DNA of 48,503 nt from Akkermansia muciniphila (GTDB lineage Bacteria > Verrucomicrobiota > Verrucomicrobiia > Limisphaerales > BJHT01), in NCBI GenBank assembly GCA_945861535.1, contig CAMAUZ010000063.1, forward strand, positions 1 through 48,503, given 5' to 3'. Shown here piece by piece: positions 7,820-17,623 of this stretch. The notes beneath the pieces are model-generated. The model was given only the letters and a program-made list of their open reading frames with translations, had not been told where the DNA came from and did no database searches. The position numbers were made by a program, and so were the translations under genes. Position 1 is the first letter of the stretch. The number at the start of each line of letters is the position of its first letter.

Positions 7820-10397
7820 ATGGACAGCAACTACCGAAAACTCCTCCTCCTCGGAAACGTCATCCTCGGCCTGATGGCACTCTCGGCCAAGGCGGCCGGG
7901 ACCAAGCCCGCGATCAGCACCCAGCCGACCGCGACACTGAACGCGGCGGTGGGCACCTCACCCAGTCTCACGGTGGTTGCCTCGGGTACCGCGCCGCTGG
8001 CCTACCAATGGCGCAAGGACGGGGTGCCGGTCCCCGGCGCCACCAGTGCCACCCTCGCTTTCCCCGTCGCCCAGATCATCCAATCCGGCAGCTACACGGT
8101 CGTCATCTCCAATAATGCCGGCACCGCCACCAGCACCGCCGCCAACGTCCAGATCGGATTGCCTCCGGTCATAACGGTCCAACCGCTGCCCGCCCTCGGC
8201 CGGCTCGACGACTTTGCCGAATTCGCGACGGCGGTGACGGGTTCCGCCCCGCTATCCTATCAATGGCGTCGCAATGGCGCTCCGATCCCGGGTGCAAGCG
8301 GCAACCCGTTCCAATTGAGTCCGGTGCTCGCCACCAGTGCGGGGGATTACTCGGTGGTGGTCAGCAATCCCTTTGGCTCCGTCACCAGCGCGGCGGCCTA
8401 TTTGAATGTGATGGGCATCACCGACCAACCCCTGTCGCAGGCGGTCGCGCCGGGTGCCAATGTGACCTTGATCTGCGGCGTCGCGGGCAATCCCGCGCCC
8501 GCCTGTCAGTGGTATCTTCAAGGTGGCTTTCCTATTCCCGGCGCGACCAATGCCACGCTATCGCTGACGAATGTGACCGTCGCCGAGGGGGGGGCGGTAT
8601 TATCTGGCGGCCAACTACGGCCCGGCCGAAGGCACGGTGGAAAGTGAGTGGGCGCAGTTATCGGTCACCGTTCCCGCATTGCCGTGGGCGGACCTGTTTG
8701 CGGGTCGCGGCACGATCACCGGGGCGAGCGGCTCGGGCAGCGGTAATAACTTAAATGCCACCACTGAAACCGGCGAACCCAGCTCCTATGCCTACAAGGC
8801 TAATCACTCGGTCTGGCTCAAATGGACCGCGCCCACCAACGGCGTGGTCGTCATGAGCACTGCCGGCAGTGATTTTGATACCATCCTTGGTGTATTCCAC
8901 GGGACGGCGGTGGACGCTCTGACGTTGGTGGTGGCCGATGATGAGAGTGGCGGCTATCTCAACAGCAAGGTCAGCTTCAGCGCCCAGGCGGGCGTGGAAT
9001 ACAGCATCGTCGTTGCGGGCTTTGCCGGGGCTGCGGGTCAGATCGGCTTCTCCTGGCACCTGACGCCTTCGGGGATTGCCCTCCCCGTCATTACGTCACC
9101 GCTCAGTCTTGCGGGCGTCCTGGGCAGCCCGGTGGCACTGTCGGTGGGCTATGTCGGCAACAGTGCGCCGGTGAGGGTGCAATGGCTCTTTGAAGGTCAG
9201 CCGATAACCGGCGCAACCAACGACACTCATAATCTGCCGAGTCTCCAACTGGCTCAGCTTGGCGTTTATCAGGCCCGTCTGGAAACCGGCCCCTTCACCC
9301 TGTTCTCCCGCCCGGCCGACGTGCAGATCAACACCGAAGGACTCACCCGTGCCATCGCCCAGAACCGCGAGGCGGACGCCGATCGATCCGGCATCAACGG
9401 CGGGGCCGGTCCCACGGCCGGTCTCCGGCGGCGGATCACGGCGGTGAGCGGCTACAGCGGCACGCAGATCTTCGCCACCCGCTCGGGCAAAGACCCGGCG
9501 GAACCCAATCACTGCGGCGTGGTCGGTGGTTCCTCCTACTGGCTCAGCTATGCCCCCCCGGTCACTGGCACCGTCTTTCTGGACACGGCTGGCAGCGCTT
9601 ACGATACCCTCCTCGCAGTCTATACCGATGATGGTCTGGGCAATGGTTACGCCAGTCTCATCTCTGTCGCCTGCAATGACAACGTGAGCCCCACGCTCAC
9701 GACCAGCAGCCTGACCTTCAACGGCACCGTCGGGGTCACCTATTACATCGTCGTGGACGGCAAAAACGGCGCTTACGGCTCGGCCTATCTTAATTACCGC
9801 ATCAGCGCGCCGCCGACGATCACCGCCCTGGCCGCCATGACCATTAACGAAGACACCAGCACCGGCGCCCGCGCCTTCGCCGTCGGCGATGCCGAATCCT
9901 CCGCCGCCAATCTCGTCGTCACCGCCTCGTCCTCCAATCCCGCCATCGTCCCCGCGTCGGGACTGATCCTCGGCGGCACGGGCGCCAGCCGCACGCTCAA
10001 CGTCATCCCTGCCGCCAACAAAAACGGCAGCGTCACCATCACCGTCACGGTGACCGATGCCGACGGCGTCGCCACCTCGAGCTCCTTCACCCTCACGATC
10101 ACCCCGGTCAACGACGCCCCCGTCGCCGGCACCGATACGCTCTATCGCGCCATCAATGCCAACATCACCGTCCCGATCACCACCCTCCTCGCCAACGACA
10201 CCGACGTGGACGGCAACCCCCGCACCCTGACCTCGGTGGCCAGCCTCAGCTACCTGGGAGCGACCATCACCAAGACCTCCACCAGCGTTACCTACAAAGC
10301 CAAAGCCGGTGTCAATGGTCCTGATTACTTCCTCTACACCATCAGCGATGGTCAAGGCGGCACCGCCACCGGCCGCGTGAACGTGTACGCGCAGTAG
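7820..10397 (+). pseudogene. Exported multi-Ig/PPC/cadherin-like protein, paralogue 1, frameshifted at a G8 tract
   Basis: The ATG at 7820 opens a signal peptide (K-L-L-L-L-G-N-V-I-L-G-L then S-A-K-A). Three Ig-like domains follow (each with Y-Q-W or C-Q-W and G-x-Y/D-x-V-V-x-S-N), then a PPC-like beta domain (V-W-L-K-W-T-A-P), a fourth Ig-like domain, a second PPC-like domain with conserved N-H-C-G and V-A-C-N-D-N cysteines, and cadherin/Big_9-like repeats ending G-R-V-N-V-Y-A-Q. At 8587-8594 there are eight Gs. Removing one joins the upstream frame (which otherwise stops at 8647) to the downstream frame and restores a paralogue-like sequence, giving about 858 residues. The extra G may be a real mutation, a phase-variation state or a sequencing error. 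It is likely secreted or surface-located; no anchor motif is visible. Confidence 0.85.
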
Positions 10398-10453
10398 GAT
10401 ACCCCTTCCCGTGTGGGACCTATCGCTAGGTTCCCAGTTTTCGACCACACGGC

Positions 10454-10486
10454 CCGGCCCGGACGCAAGTCCGGGCCGGATTTTTT
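10454..10486 (+). terminator. Rho-independent terminator of Ig gene 1
   Basis: A 10-bp stem CCGGCCCGGA / TCCGGGCCGG with loop CGCAAG is followed after one A by six Ts. The same hairpin follows all four paralogues. Confidence 0.9.
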
Positions 10487-10616
10487 GGTAGGGATGCGTG
10501 GCGCGCGTCCGTAACCTTTCCCCCGCCCGCCGCCCTCGTCGCCAATCAGCCGCCCCATCCTCGTCGCACGCGCACCGCGGGAAAGGGGCACGGCCGCTCG
10601 GCAGCGCGGCCCTACC
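10487..10616. repeat. GGTAGGGACGCG...GCGGCCCTACC intergenic repeat pair
   Basis: The left unit GGTAGGGATGCG...GTCCGTAACC and the right unit CACGGCCGCTCGGCAGCGCG...CTACC are imperfect complements. Equivalent pairs bracket the spacers after genes 2, 3 and 4. Confidence 0.7.
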
Positions 10617-10638
10617 CCGATGCCCGCGCGCCGTTCGC

Positions 10639-10686
10639 GGACCATCGGCCCCCCCCGGACCACCCGGACCATCGCCAGCGGACCAC
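10639..10686 (+). promoter_or_regulatory. GGACCA box array upstream of Ig gene 2
   Basis: GGACCA at 10639, 10657, 10666 and 10680, 62 bp before the sigma-54 site. Same candidate activator-binding motif as for the other paralogues. Confidence 0.55.
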
Positions 10687-10748
10687 CTCCCGGACACCCA
10701 TGGTGCCCAATCATCCTCCCCCCGGGGTGAACTGGATCAGTCACGGGA

Positions 10749-10764
10749 TGGCACCGCCGCTGCT
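10749..10764 (+). promoter_or_regulatory. Sigma-54 promoter of Ig gene 2
   Basis: TGGCACCGCCGCTGCT, GG-N10-GC spacing, 81 bp before the ATG at 10846, within the conserved GGGGTGAACTGG...TCACGGGA context. Confidence 0.8.
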
Positions 10765-10845
10765 AAAGACCCGAGCAGAGAAAGGGTACGGTCCGGGAGG
10801 TATGTGCGGATACCCCCGGGCTGGGCCGAACAAGCAACTCGTCAC

Positions 10846-13094
10846 ATGCACACTCGATTCCACAAACTCCTCCTTCTCGGCAACGTCCTCCTCGGCTTGC
10901 TGGCCCTCTCCGCCAAGGCCGCCCCGAGCGGCGGTCGCGGAAGCTCGGGGACCAAACCCGTCCTGCTCACCCTGCCCAAAGACATCAAGGACGCCATGCC
11001 CGGCTCCCGCATCACCCTCACCGCCACTGCCTCCGGCGATCCCGCCCCGCAATGGAAGTGGTATCTGCAAGGCATCCAGATTCCCGGAGCCACCCAATCC
11101 TCGCTGACCTTCACCAACGCCCAGCCCACCGATGGCGGCTCCTTCCAGGTCGTCGCCTATACTGCCAAGTCCGTGGGATAACCTACACTTTACCTCGGAG
11201 CCTAATACCTGTTCGCTCGACTATTACGGACAGGGAGGCGCTGGACTTCAGAGACAGGTGTAGTCTATCCCACGGACTTGGCAGTAACAGCGCCGGACAG
11301 GACAAAGCCGACTTCACCCTCAACTTCAAACTCGACGCGCTTCCCTTCGCCGATGAGTTCGCCAAGCGCGGCACCATCACGGGCAACTCCGGCGTCGGGT
11401 CCGGCAGCAACACCTCCGCCAAAAAAGAGTCTGGGGAACCCGCCCACTGGTCCGGCAAACACGACCGCACGGTCTGGGTCCAATGGACCGCCCCTCAGTC
11501 CGGTGTCGCCACCTTCACGACCGACGGCAGCGACTTTGACACCGTCCTGGCCGTCTATACCGGCACGACTTTCGCCAACCTCGTCCGCGTGGTGAACGAC
11601 GATAACTCCGGCGGCTACGGCAACAGCAAGGTGAAGTTAAACGCCACCGCCGGCACCACCTACGCCCTCGTCGTCGCCGGCATCGGCGACGGCCGGGGCG
11701 GTGCCAAAGGCAACTTCGTGTTCGAGTGGGAGCTGCTCGTCACGGCCACCCAGCTCAGCTATGTCACGCAACAACCGCTGTCCACCTCACTGCCACTGGG
11801 CGGCACTCTGGCTTTGACCGTCAATCTCTCCGCCAACCAGCAGTCTTCGCCGATGGTGCAGTGGTATTTCGAGAACGATCTCATCCCCGGCGCTACCGCC
11901 ACCAACCTTGTCATTAACAACGTGCAAGCCGCCAACGTCGGTCTCTACCGCGCCCACCTCCGTTGGGACCTCCTTGGAATAACCTTGTTCGGCTACTTCT
12001 CCCAAGGCGCCGACATCCAGATCAACACCGAAGGACTCACCACCGTGTTGGCTCAAAATCGTCAGATCGACTCAAACCTCACGCCCCTGGCCAGCCTTAC
12101 CCGCGGCCTGACTGCCTCCCTCCGCGCCCGCCTCACCGCCGTGGCCGGCTACAGCGGTTCCCAAATTTTCGCCACCCGCTTCGGCAAAGACCCGGACGAA
12201 CCCGATCACTGCGGCGTCGATGGCGGTTCCTCCTACTGGCTCAGCTACCAAGCCCCCAGCACCGGCACCGTTCTCCTCAACACCGTGGGATCCTCCTACG
12301 ACACCCTCCTCGCCGTCTATCTCGACGATGGCAAAGACAAGGGCTACGACAGCCTCATCAGCGTCGCCTGCGACGACGACAGCGGTCCCGATGGTCGCAC
12401 CAGCAAGCTCCAGTTCAATTGCACCGCTGGCACCACCTATTACGTCGTCGTGGACGGCGTGAATGGCGCCTACGGCACGGCCTACCTCAACTATTCTCTA
12501 GTCACTCCCCCCACCATCTCCGGGCTCGCCCCGCGGACCATCGCCGGTGACACCAGCACGCCGGTGCTGGCCTTCACCGTCGGCGGCGGCAATACCGCCG
12601 CCAGCAATCTGGTCGTCACGGCCAGTGCTGCGGACGCCACCCTCGTGCCCGCCGCGGGCATCGTCCTCGGGGGTTCGGGTGCCAGCCGCACCCTCAAGAT
12701 TACGCCCGCGCTCTACAAGAAAGGCACCACCACCATTACGGTAACGGTGCAGAATGCGGTGGGCGCGGTCGCCTCGAGCAGCTTCACGCTGACGGTTACC
12801 CCCGTGAATCACGCCCCGACCGCCGGTACCGTGACGATGCTTCGGCCCGGCAATGTTCCCGGCAAAGTCCTCCTCAAGACCCTGCTGGCCGCCTGCTCCG
12901 ATCCGGACGGAGATCCGGTCACTATCGTGAGCGTTGCGGGCATCAGCTATAAGGGGGTCAAGTGCAGCAAGGACACCACGCATCTCTTTTATTCGGCCAT
13001 CCCCGGCTATAACACCAGCGACTACTTCACCTACACCCTCAGCGACGGCAAAGGCGGCACCGCCACCGGCCGCGTGAACGTGTACGTGCAATGA
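10846..13094 (+). pseudogene. Exported Ig/PPC/cadherin-like protein, paralogue 2, interrupted by a MITE
   Basis: The ATG at 10846 begins a signal peptide almost identical to paralogue 1 (K-L-L-L-L-G-N-V-L-L-G-L, ending S-A-K-A). One Ig-like domain is interrupted after V-V-A-Y by a 123-bp insertion that brings a stop at 11179-11181. Deleting the insertion and one TA copy (125 bp) gives V-V-A-Y-N-S-A-G-Q, which aligns with V-R-A-Q-N-S-N-G of paralogue 4, and restores a 707-residue protein. After the break come the first PPC-like domain (L-P-F-A-D-E-F; V-W-V-Q-W-T-A-P), an Ig-like domain (M-V-Q-W-Y-F), the second PPC-like domain (D-H-C-G-V-D-G-G-S-S-Y-W) and cadherin-like repeats ending N-V-Y-V-Q. 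The 3' part has no start signal of its own. Confidence 0.88.
11162..11284. mobile_element. 123-bp MITE with TA target-site duplication
   Basis: Terminal inverted repeats CTGCCAAGTCCGTGGGATA (11162-11180) and its exact complement (11266-11284), extended imperfectly by CTACAC. The element is flanked by TA at 11160-11161 and 11285-11286. Excision with one TA restores the reading frame of Ig gene 2. It has no coding capacity. TA duplication is characteristic of IS630/Tc1-mariner transposition; the parent element is not in the window. Confidence 0.88.
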
Positions 13095-13126
13095 GTACGG
13101 CCCCGTAACCCATCGCCAGCCACGCC

Positions 13127-13156
13127 ACGGCCCGGACGCACGTCCGGGCCGTTTTT
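13127..13156 (+). terminator. Rho-independent terminator of Ig gene 2
   Basis: Stem ACGGCCCGGAC / GTCCGGGCCGT around GCAC, with a run of five Ts beginning at the last stem base, 32 bp after the stop. Confidence 0.88.
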
Positions 13157-13162
13157 CATTCC

Positions 13163-13411
13163 GGTAGGGACGCGTTGCGCGCGTCCGTGACCTTTCCCCG
13201 TCCACCGCGCACGTCCCCAAGGCCTGGTTTGCCAGGTCCCGAACGCCGCGGCCGCCTGGGTTCGGAGTTCCGCGTTTACGCGGCCCGCGGGTTGCACCCC
13301 GCCCGAACCGCGTAAACGCGGAACTCCAAACCGCCGCCAAACCACCGCGCCACTTTTCATTCCGACGCGCGGGAAAAAAAGGCCACGGCCGCACGGCAGC
13401 ACGGCCCTGCC
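13163..13411. repeat. GGTAGGGACGCG intergenic repeat with nested 20-bp inverted repeat
   Basis: The outer pair is GGTAGGGACGCGTTGCGCGC (13163) and CACGGCCGCACGGCAGCACG (from 13384). Nested inside is a perfect 20-bp inverted repeat, GGAGTTCCGCGTTTACGCGG at 13264-13283 and its complement at 13308-13327. No gene seen. Confidence 0.8.
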
Positions 13412-13433
13412 AGGACGCCTGCGCTCCGTTCCC

Positions 13434-13484
13434 GGACCATCGGACCACCCCGGACCACCGGAACGGACCACCCCTGCGGACCAC
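13434..13484 (+). promoter_or_regulatory. GGACCA box array upstream of Ig gene 3
   Basis: Five GGACCA(C/T) boxes at 13434, 13442, 13452, 13465 and 13478, 51 bp before the sigma-54 site. This is the densest of the four arrays. Confidence 0.6.
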
Positions 13485-13535
13485 CTCTGTCGCCCAACCC
13501 CCCTTCCCACGGGGTGAACCGGACAAAACACGGGA

Positions 13536-13551
13536 TGGCACCGCCACTGCT
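13536..13551 (+). promoter_or_regulatory. Sigma-54 promoter of Ig gene 3
   Basis: TGGCACCGCCACTGCT, GG-N10-GC spacing, 81 bp before the ATG. Confidence 0.82.
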
Positions 13552-13632
13552 CTAGCCCACACCAGCGAAAGGTCGCGCGCCGACGGCAAGGAAGCCACCG
13601 GACCGACCAACAACGAAATCAGGGCAAAAGAC

Positions 13633-16600
13633 ATGAACTCACGCATCCGCAAAGTCCTCCTCCTCGCCAACGTCATCCTTGGCCTCGTGGCGCTCTCCGC
13701 GAAAGCCCAGACCACCATCTCCATCACCAGCCAGCCAGCCGATGTCACCCGTGCGGTTGGCAGCTCCGGCTCCATGAGTGTCTCCGTGACCGGTGGCTCG
13801 CCTTACACCTATCAGTGGTATTTCCAGAACGCCCCGATCCCGGGTGCCATCGCCAATAGACTGAGCTTCAGCGGCACCCAGGCGGCGCAGGCGGGCGGCT
13901 ACCAGGTCGTGGTGGCCAATGCCGCCGGCTCGGTCACCAGCCGCGTCGCCACCCTCACCGTCTATCAGGCTCCGGTCATCACGCAGGAGCCACTCGACCA
14001 GACCGCGCCCGTCAACAGCACCGTCACCCTGAGCGTCACCGCCACCGCCGTCCCCGCACCGACTTACCAATGGAAATTCAATGGCACCCTGATCCCCGGT
14101 GCCACTTCGCCCGAACTCGTCCTGCCGGCCGTCACCAGCGCCAACGCTGGCGACTATGTCGTCTTCGTCACCAACCCCTACGGCGACTACACCAGCAGCA
14201 CCGCGAAGCTCCAGGTCAGCTATCCGCCGGTCATCTCCTCCCAGCCGTCGGGTCTGGTGATGGAAGCGGGGTCCTCGGATAAATTCTACGTCTCCGCCTC
14301 CGCGATCTCGGCGTTGTCCTATCAATGGTATTTCAACGGTGCCGCGCTCACCGGGGCGACCAACCAAGACCTGTTGTTCGAGAACCTCCAGCCCGCGCAG
14401 AGCGGTTTCTACGGGGTCATCGTGAGCAATGACGCCGGCGCCACGACGAGCGAAGAGGCCTATCTCAACGTTTATGTGAAGCCGGTCTTCACCCAGCAGC
14501 CCGTGGAGGCCACCGTTGCGCAGCATCAATCCATCACCTTCACCGCCGTCGCGACCGGCGTTCCCGCCCCCGCCTATCAATGGTTCAAGGGCAGCACGCC
14601 GATTCTTGGGGCCAACGGCAGTTCCTTCGCCATTCACAACGCCCAAGTCACCGACATGGCGGACTACAGCGTGATCGCCTCCAACCCTTACGACACCGTC
14701 ACCAGCGCCAACGCCGCCCTGACCGTGACGGCCCCGCCGGCCATCACCGCCGAGCCGGCGGATGCCTTCATCCCCTACAACGCAAAGGGTGAGTTCGCCG
14801 TCACCGCCATCGGCACCGGCCCGCTCGTTTATCAATGGTTCTGGAATGGCGCGGCCATCGCCGGCGCGAATAGTGCCGACTTCAGCGTTGACCATGTTTT
14901 CCCGGCCAACACCGGCAGCTACTCCGTGCGCGTCAGCAATGCCTACGGCTCGGTCATGAGCCGCGCCGCGAGTCTGGATGTCTTCCAAATCCCGGTGTTC
15001 ACGCTCCAGCCGCTCAAGGCCCAGACCAATGCGGTCGGCTCCACCGTCACCCTCACCGCCGCCGCGACCGCCATCCCGCCGGTCACGCTGTATCGCTGGT
15101 ATCTGAACAGCGTCCCGATCCCGGGTGCCACCGGCCCGTCGCTGACGCTGACGAACCTCACCGGTGCCGATGGCGGCAACTTCACGGTCGAGGCGCTCAA
15201 CCTTTATGGAGCCACGATGAGCAAGGATGCTTTGATCCGTGCCGACCTCCCGGCCCTGCCGTTCATGGACAATTTCGGCAACCGCAAGGCGATCCTCGGG
15301 CTCTCTGGCGCGGGCTACGGCGACAATCGCCTCTGCACGTACGAACTGTACGAACCCTCGCACTACGGCAGGACCTCCAAGCGCTCGACCTGGCTCAAGT
15401 GGGTCGCCCCCACCAACGGCGTCATGGTCATCGACACGGCTGGCAGCTCGTTCAACACCGTCCTCGCGGCTTACACCGGCTCGAAAGTGGACGCCCTGAC
15501 CCGCGTCACCTCCGACGACGACAGCGCCGGTTTCGCCAACAGCCGCATCGTCTTCAACGCCGCTTACAATGTGAGCTACTCCCTCGTGGTCGCCGGCCGT
15601 CCGGGTGATGAGAAAGGGGACGTGTTCTTTAGCTGGACCTTCTACCCCACGGAAACGCGCCTGCCGGTCATCACCAGCCAGCCGGTGGATGTCTCCGTCA
15701 CCGCTGGCTCGCCCGTCACCCTCGCCGTCGCCTACGGCAGCAATAACGCTCCGGTGCTGGTGCAATGGTTCTTCGAGTCCCAACCCATCGCCGATGCGAC
15801 GAACAACACCTACACGATCCCCGCGCTCGACGGCACGCAGATCGGCCGATACCGCGCGGAACTTGCCTGCGGCGGCTTCACCTTCAGCACCCGCACCGTC
15901 GAGGTCCAGATCAACACCGAAGGCCTGGCCAATGTCATCGCCCAGAACCGGGCCGATGACGCCAGCGACTCCGGGATCAACGGCTGGAACGCCCCGACCG
16001 CCGGCCTGCGCCGCCGCATCACCGCCGTCAGCGGCTACTCCGGCTCCCAGGTCTTCGCCACCCGCTCCGGCAAAGACCCCGGCGAACCCAACCACTGCGG
16101 CGTGGTCGGCGGCTCCTCCTACTGGCTCAGCTACGTCCCCGCCAGCAAGGGCGTCCTCCGCCTCAACACCGACGGCAGCACCTACGACACCATCGTCGCC
16201 GTGTATGTCGATGACGGCCTGGGCAACGGCTATGCCAGCCTGCTCCCCGTCGGCTGCAATGACAACGGCGGTGCCAACGGCCTCGCCAGCAAGGTGGACC
16301 TCAGCGTCACCAACGGCGTCACCTATTACATCGTCGTGGACGGCAAGAACGGCGCCTACGGCACCGCCACCCTCAACTACCTCCTCACCGCCAACCCGAC
16401 GATCTCCACCGTCGCCGCCGTGACGATCAACGAGGACGCGATCACCGCGCCGCTCGCCTTCACCATCGGCGACCTCGAGACCAGCGCCGCCAGCCTCTTC
16501 GTGGCGGCCACCTCGTCCAACCCGACCAAGGTGCCCAACGCCAACCTCACCCTCGGCGGTTCGGGAGCCAGCCGCACCCTCACCGTCCGCCCGGCCACCA

Positions 16601-16980
16601 ACCAGAACGGCACGGTCAGCATCAGCCTCGTCGTCACCGACGCCCACAATCAGAAGGCCACCAACTCGTTCACCGTGACCATCACGCCCGTCAACGACGC
16701 TCCCGTCGCCGGCACGGACACGGTTTACCGCCTGGCCAACCTCAGCGTCAGCATCCCGATCAGCACCCTGCTGGCCAACGACACCGACGTGGACGGCACG
16801 ACGTCGGTCTTTAACACCGTTGCCTCCATGAGCTTCCAGGGCGCGCCGGTGGCCAAGAGCGGCAACTTCATCAACTACACCGCGGTCCCCGGGAAAAACA
16901 CCCCCGACTACTTCACCTACACGATCATAGATCCCTCCGGCGTCGTCGCCACCGGCCGGGTGAACGTGTACGTGCAATAA
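13633..16980 (+). CDS. Exported protein with seven Ig-like domains, two PPC-like domains and cadherin-like repeats (paralogue 3)
   Basis: 1115 residues, the only long paralogue that reads through intact. Signal peptide 1-26 (K-V-L-L-L-A-N-V-I-L-G-L, cleavage after S-A-K-A). Six consecutive Ig-like domains of about 85 residues each (about 27-535) carry the I-x-x-Q-P opening, Y-Q-W core and a final V-x-x-S/A-N-x-x-G strand. Then come PPC-like domain 1 (T-W-L-K-W-V-A-P), Ig domain 7 (L-V-Q-W-F-F), PPC-like domain 2 (N-H-C-G-V-V-G-G-S-S-Y-W; G-C-N-D-N), and cadherin/Big_9-like modules (N-D-A-P-V-A-G-T-D-T; L-A-N-D-T-D-V-D-G) ending G-R-V-N-V-Y-V-Q. The N-D-x-D acidic motifs suggest calcium binding. 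It is probably a secreted adhesin or polymer-binding protein, but no ligand can be named. Transcribed from its own sigma-54 promoter. Confidence 0.9.
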   Translation: MNSRIRKVLLLANVILGLVALSAKAQTTISITSQPADVTRAVGSSGSMSVSVTGGSPYTYQWYFQNAPIPGAIANRLSFSGTQAAQAGGYQVVVANAAGSVTSRVATLTVYQAPVITQEPLDQTAPVNSTVTLSVTATAVPAPTYQWKFNGTLIPGATSPELVLPAVTSANAGDYVVFVTNPYGDYTSSTAKLQVSYPPVISSQPSGLVMEAGSSDKFYVSASAISALSYQWYFNGAALTGATNQDLLFENLQPAQSGFYGVIVSNDAGATTSEEAYLNVYVKPVFTQQPVEATVAQHQSITFTAVATGVPAPAYQWFKGSTPILGANGSSFAIHNAQVTDMADYSVIASNPYDTVTSANAALTVTAPPAITAEPADAFIPYNAKGEFAVTAIGTGPLVYQWFWNGAAIAGANSADFSVDHVFPANTGSYSVRVSNAYGSVMSRAASLDVFQIPVFTLQPLKAQTNAVGSTVTLTAAATAIPPVTLYRWYLNSVPIPGATGPSLTLTNLTGADGGNFTVEALNLYGATMSKDALIRADLPALPFMDNFGNRKAILGLSGAGYGDNRLCTYELYEPSHYGRTSKRSTWLKWVAPTNGVMVIDTAGSSFNTVLAAYTGSKVDALTRVTSDDDSAGFANSRIVFNAAYNVSYSLVVAGRPGDEKGDVFFSWTFYPTETRLPVITSQPVDVSVTAGSPVTLAVAYGSNNAPVLVQWFFESQPIADATNNTYTIPALDGTQIGRYRAELACGGFTFSTRTVEVQINTEGLANVIAQNRADDASDSGINGWNAPTAGLRRRITAVSGYSGSQVFATRSGKDPGEPNHCGVVGGSSYWLSYVPASKGVLRLNTDGSTYDTIVAVYVDDGLGNGYASLLPVGCNDNGGANGLASKVDLSVTNGVTYYIVVDGKNGAYGTATLNYLLTANPTISTVAAVTINEDAITAPLAFTIGDLETSAASLFVAATSSNPTKVPNANLTLGGSGASRTLTVRPATNQNGTVSISLVVTDAHNQKATNSFTVTITPVNDAPVAGTDTVYRLANLSVSIPISTLLANDTDVDGTTSVFNTVASMSFQGAPVAKSGNFINYTAVPGKNTPDYFTYTIIDPSGVVATGRVNVYVQ

Positions 16981-17008
16981 AAAGCCGCACGCTCCCGACG
17001 GAAAACGC

Positions 17009-17040
17009 CACGGCCCGGATGCAAGTCCGGGCCGTGTTTT
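17009..17040 (+). terminator. Rho-independent terminator of Ig gene 3
   Basis: 11-bp stem CACGGCCCGGA / TCCGGGCCGTG, loop TGCAAG, followed by TTTT. Confidence 0.9.
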
Positions 17041-17050
17041 GGTTTGGTTT

Positions 17051-17339
17051 GGTAGGGACGCGTTGCGCGCGTCCGTGACCCTTCCCTGGGTGTGATTGAA
17101 AGTCGGTGCGGGTCGCGGCGGAGGGGAGCCAATCGCCGACGAGGGCAATGTGGAGTGCGGTGGCAAGTCGGACGCGACACCGCTTTCTCACGGGCGGGCG
17201 CGTCCCAAAGCGGTGTCGCGTCCGACTTGCCACCGCACTCCATAACTCCCGCCGGACGCGCCCGAGCGCCCTGATGCGCCCGCAACCGCGCCCGCCGCAC
17301 CGCCGAAAAGTCACGGCCACGCGGCAGCGCGGCCCCACC
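17051..17339. repeat. GGTAGGGACGCG repeat enclosing a 176-bp hairpin element (copy 1)
   Basis: The outer pair begins GGTAGGGACGCG at 17051 and ends at 17339. Inside, 17089-17264 is a block repeated at 20105-20280 (offset 3016 bp). The block includes a perfect 36-bp inverted repeat (17151-17186 and 17207-17242), which contains GTGCGGTGGCAAGTCGGACG. Reading frames through it are not genes. Confidence 0.85.
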
Positions 17340-17360
17340 ATGATGCGGCGCTCCGTTACC

Positions 17361-17409
17361 GGACCAGCGACCCCGCGGACCAGCCACCGGACCACGGCCA
17401 GCGGACCAC
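17361..17409 (+). promoter_or_regulatory. GGACCA box array upstream of Ig gene 4
   Basis: GGACCA at 17361, 17377, 17389 and 17403, 51 bp before the first sigma-54 site of this gene. Confidence 0.55.
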
Positions 17410-17460
17410 TCCCGGTGCCCAACCGCCCTTGCCGCGGGGTGAACCGGACCAATCACGGGA

Positions 17461-17476
17461 TGGCACCGCCATTGCT
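17461..17476 (+). promoter_or_regulatory. Sigma-54 promoter 1 of Ig gene 4
   Basis: TGGCACCGCCATTGCT matches TGGCACG-N4-TTGCW at all but one position. It lies in the conserved upstream block but 250 bp from the ATG, much farther than in the paralogues. Confidence 0.82.
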
Positions 17477-17607
17477 CAAGCCCACACCAGCGAAAGGTCG
17501 CGCGTCGATGGCACGGATGTCACCGGACGGGCGCAGCGATTGGCGGGTAGCCACAACATTAAGTCGCAGGGCGGCCTTCATGCCGCAGAAACCGCCGCCC
17601 AACCGCG

Positions 17608-17623
17608 TGGCACCGCGGTTGCT
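17608..17623 (+). promoter_or_regulatory. Sigma-54 promoter 2 of Ig gene 4
   Basis: TGGCACCGCGGTTGCT with GG-N10-GC spacing, 103 bp before the ATG. Unlike the other sites it is not preceded by its own dense GGACCA array. Confidence 0.75.

Noticed and set aside
13639-17166. 1175-codon open frame on the minus strand opposite Ig gene 3
   Set aside because: It mirrors the whole coding strand of a clear exported protein. High GC with third-position bias leaves the antisense frame open; its composition is Gly/Asp/Val/Arg-rich with no domain.
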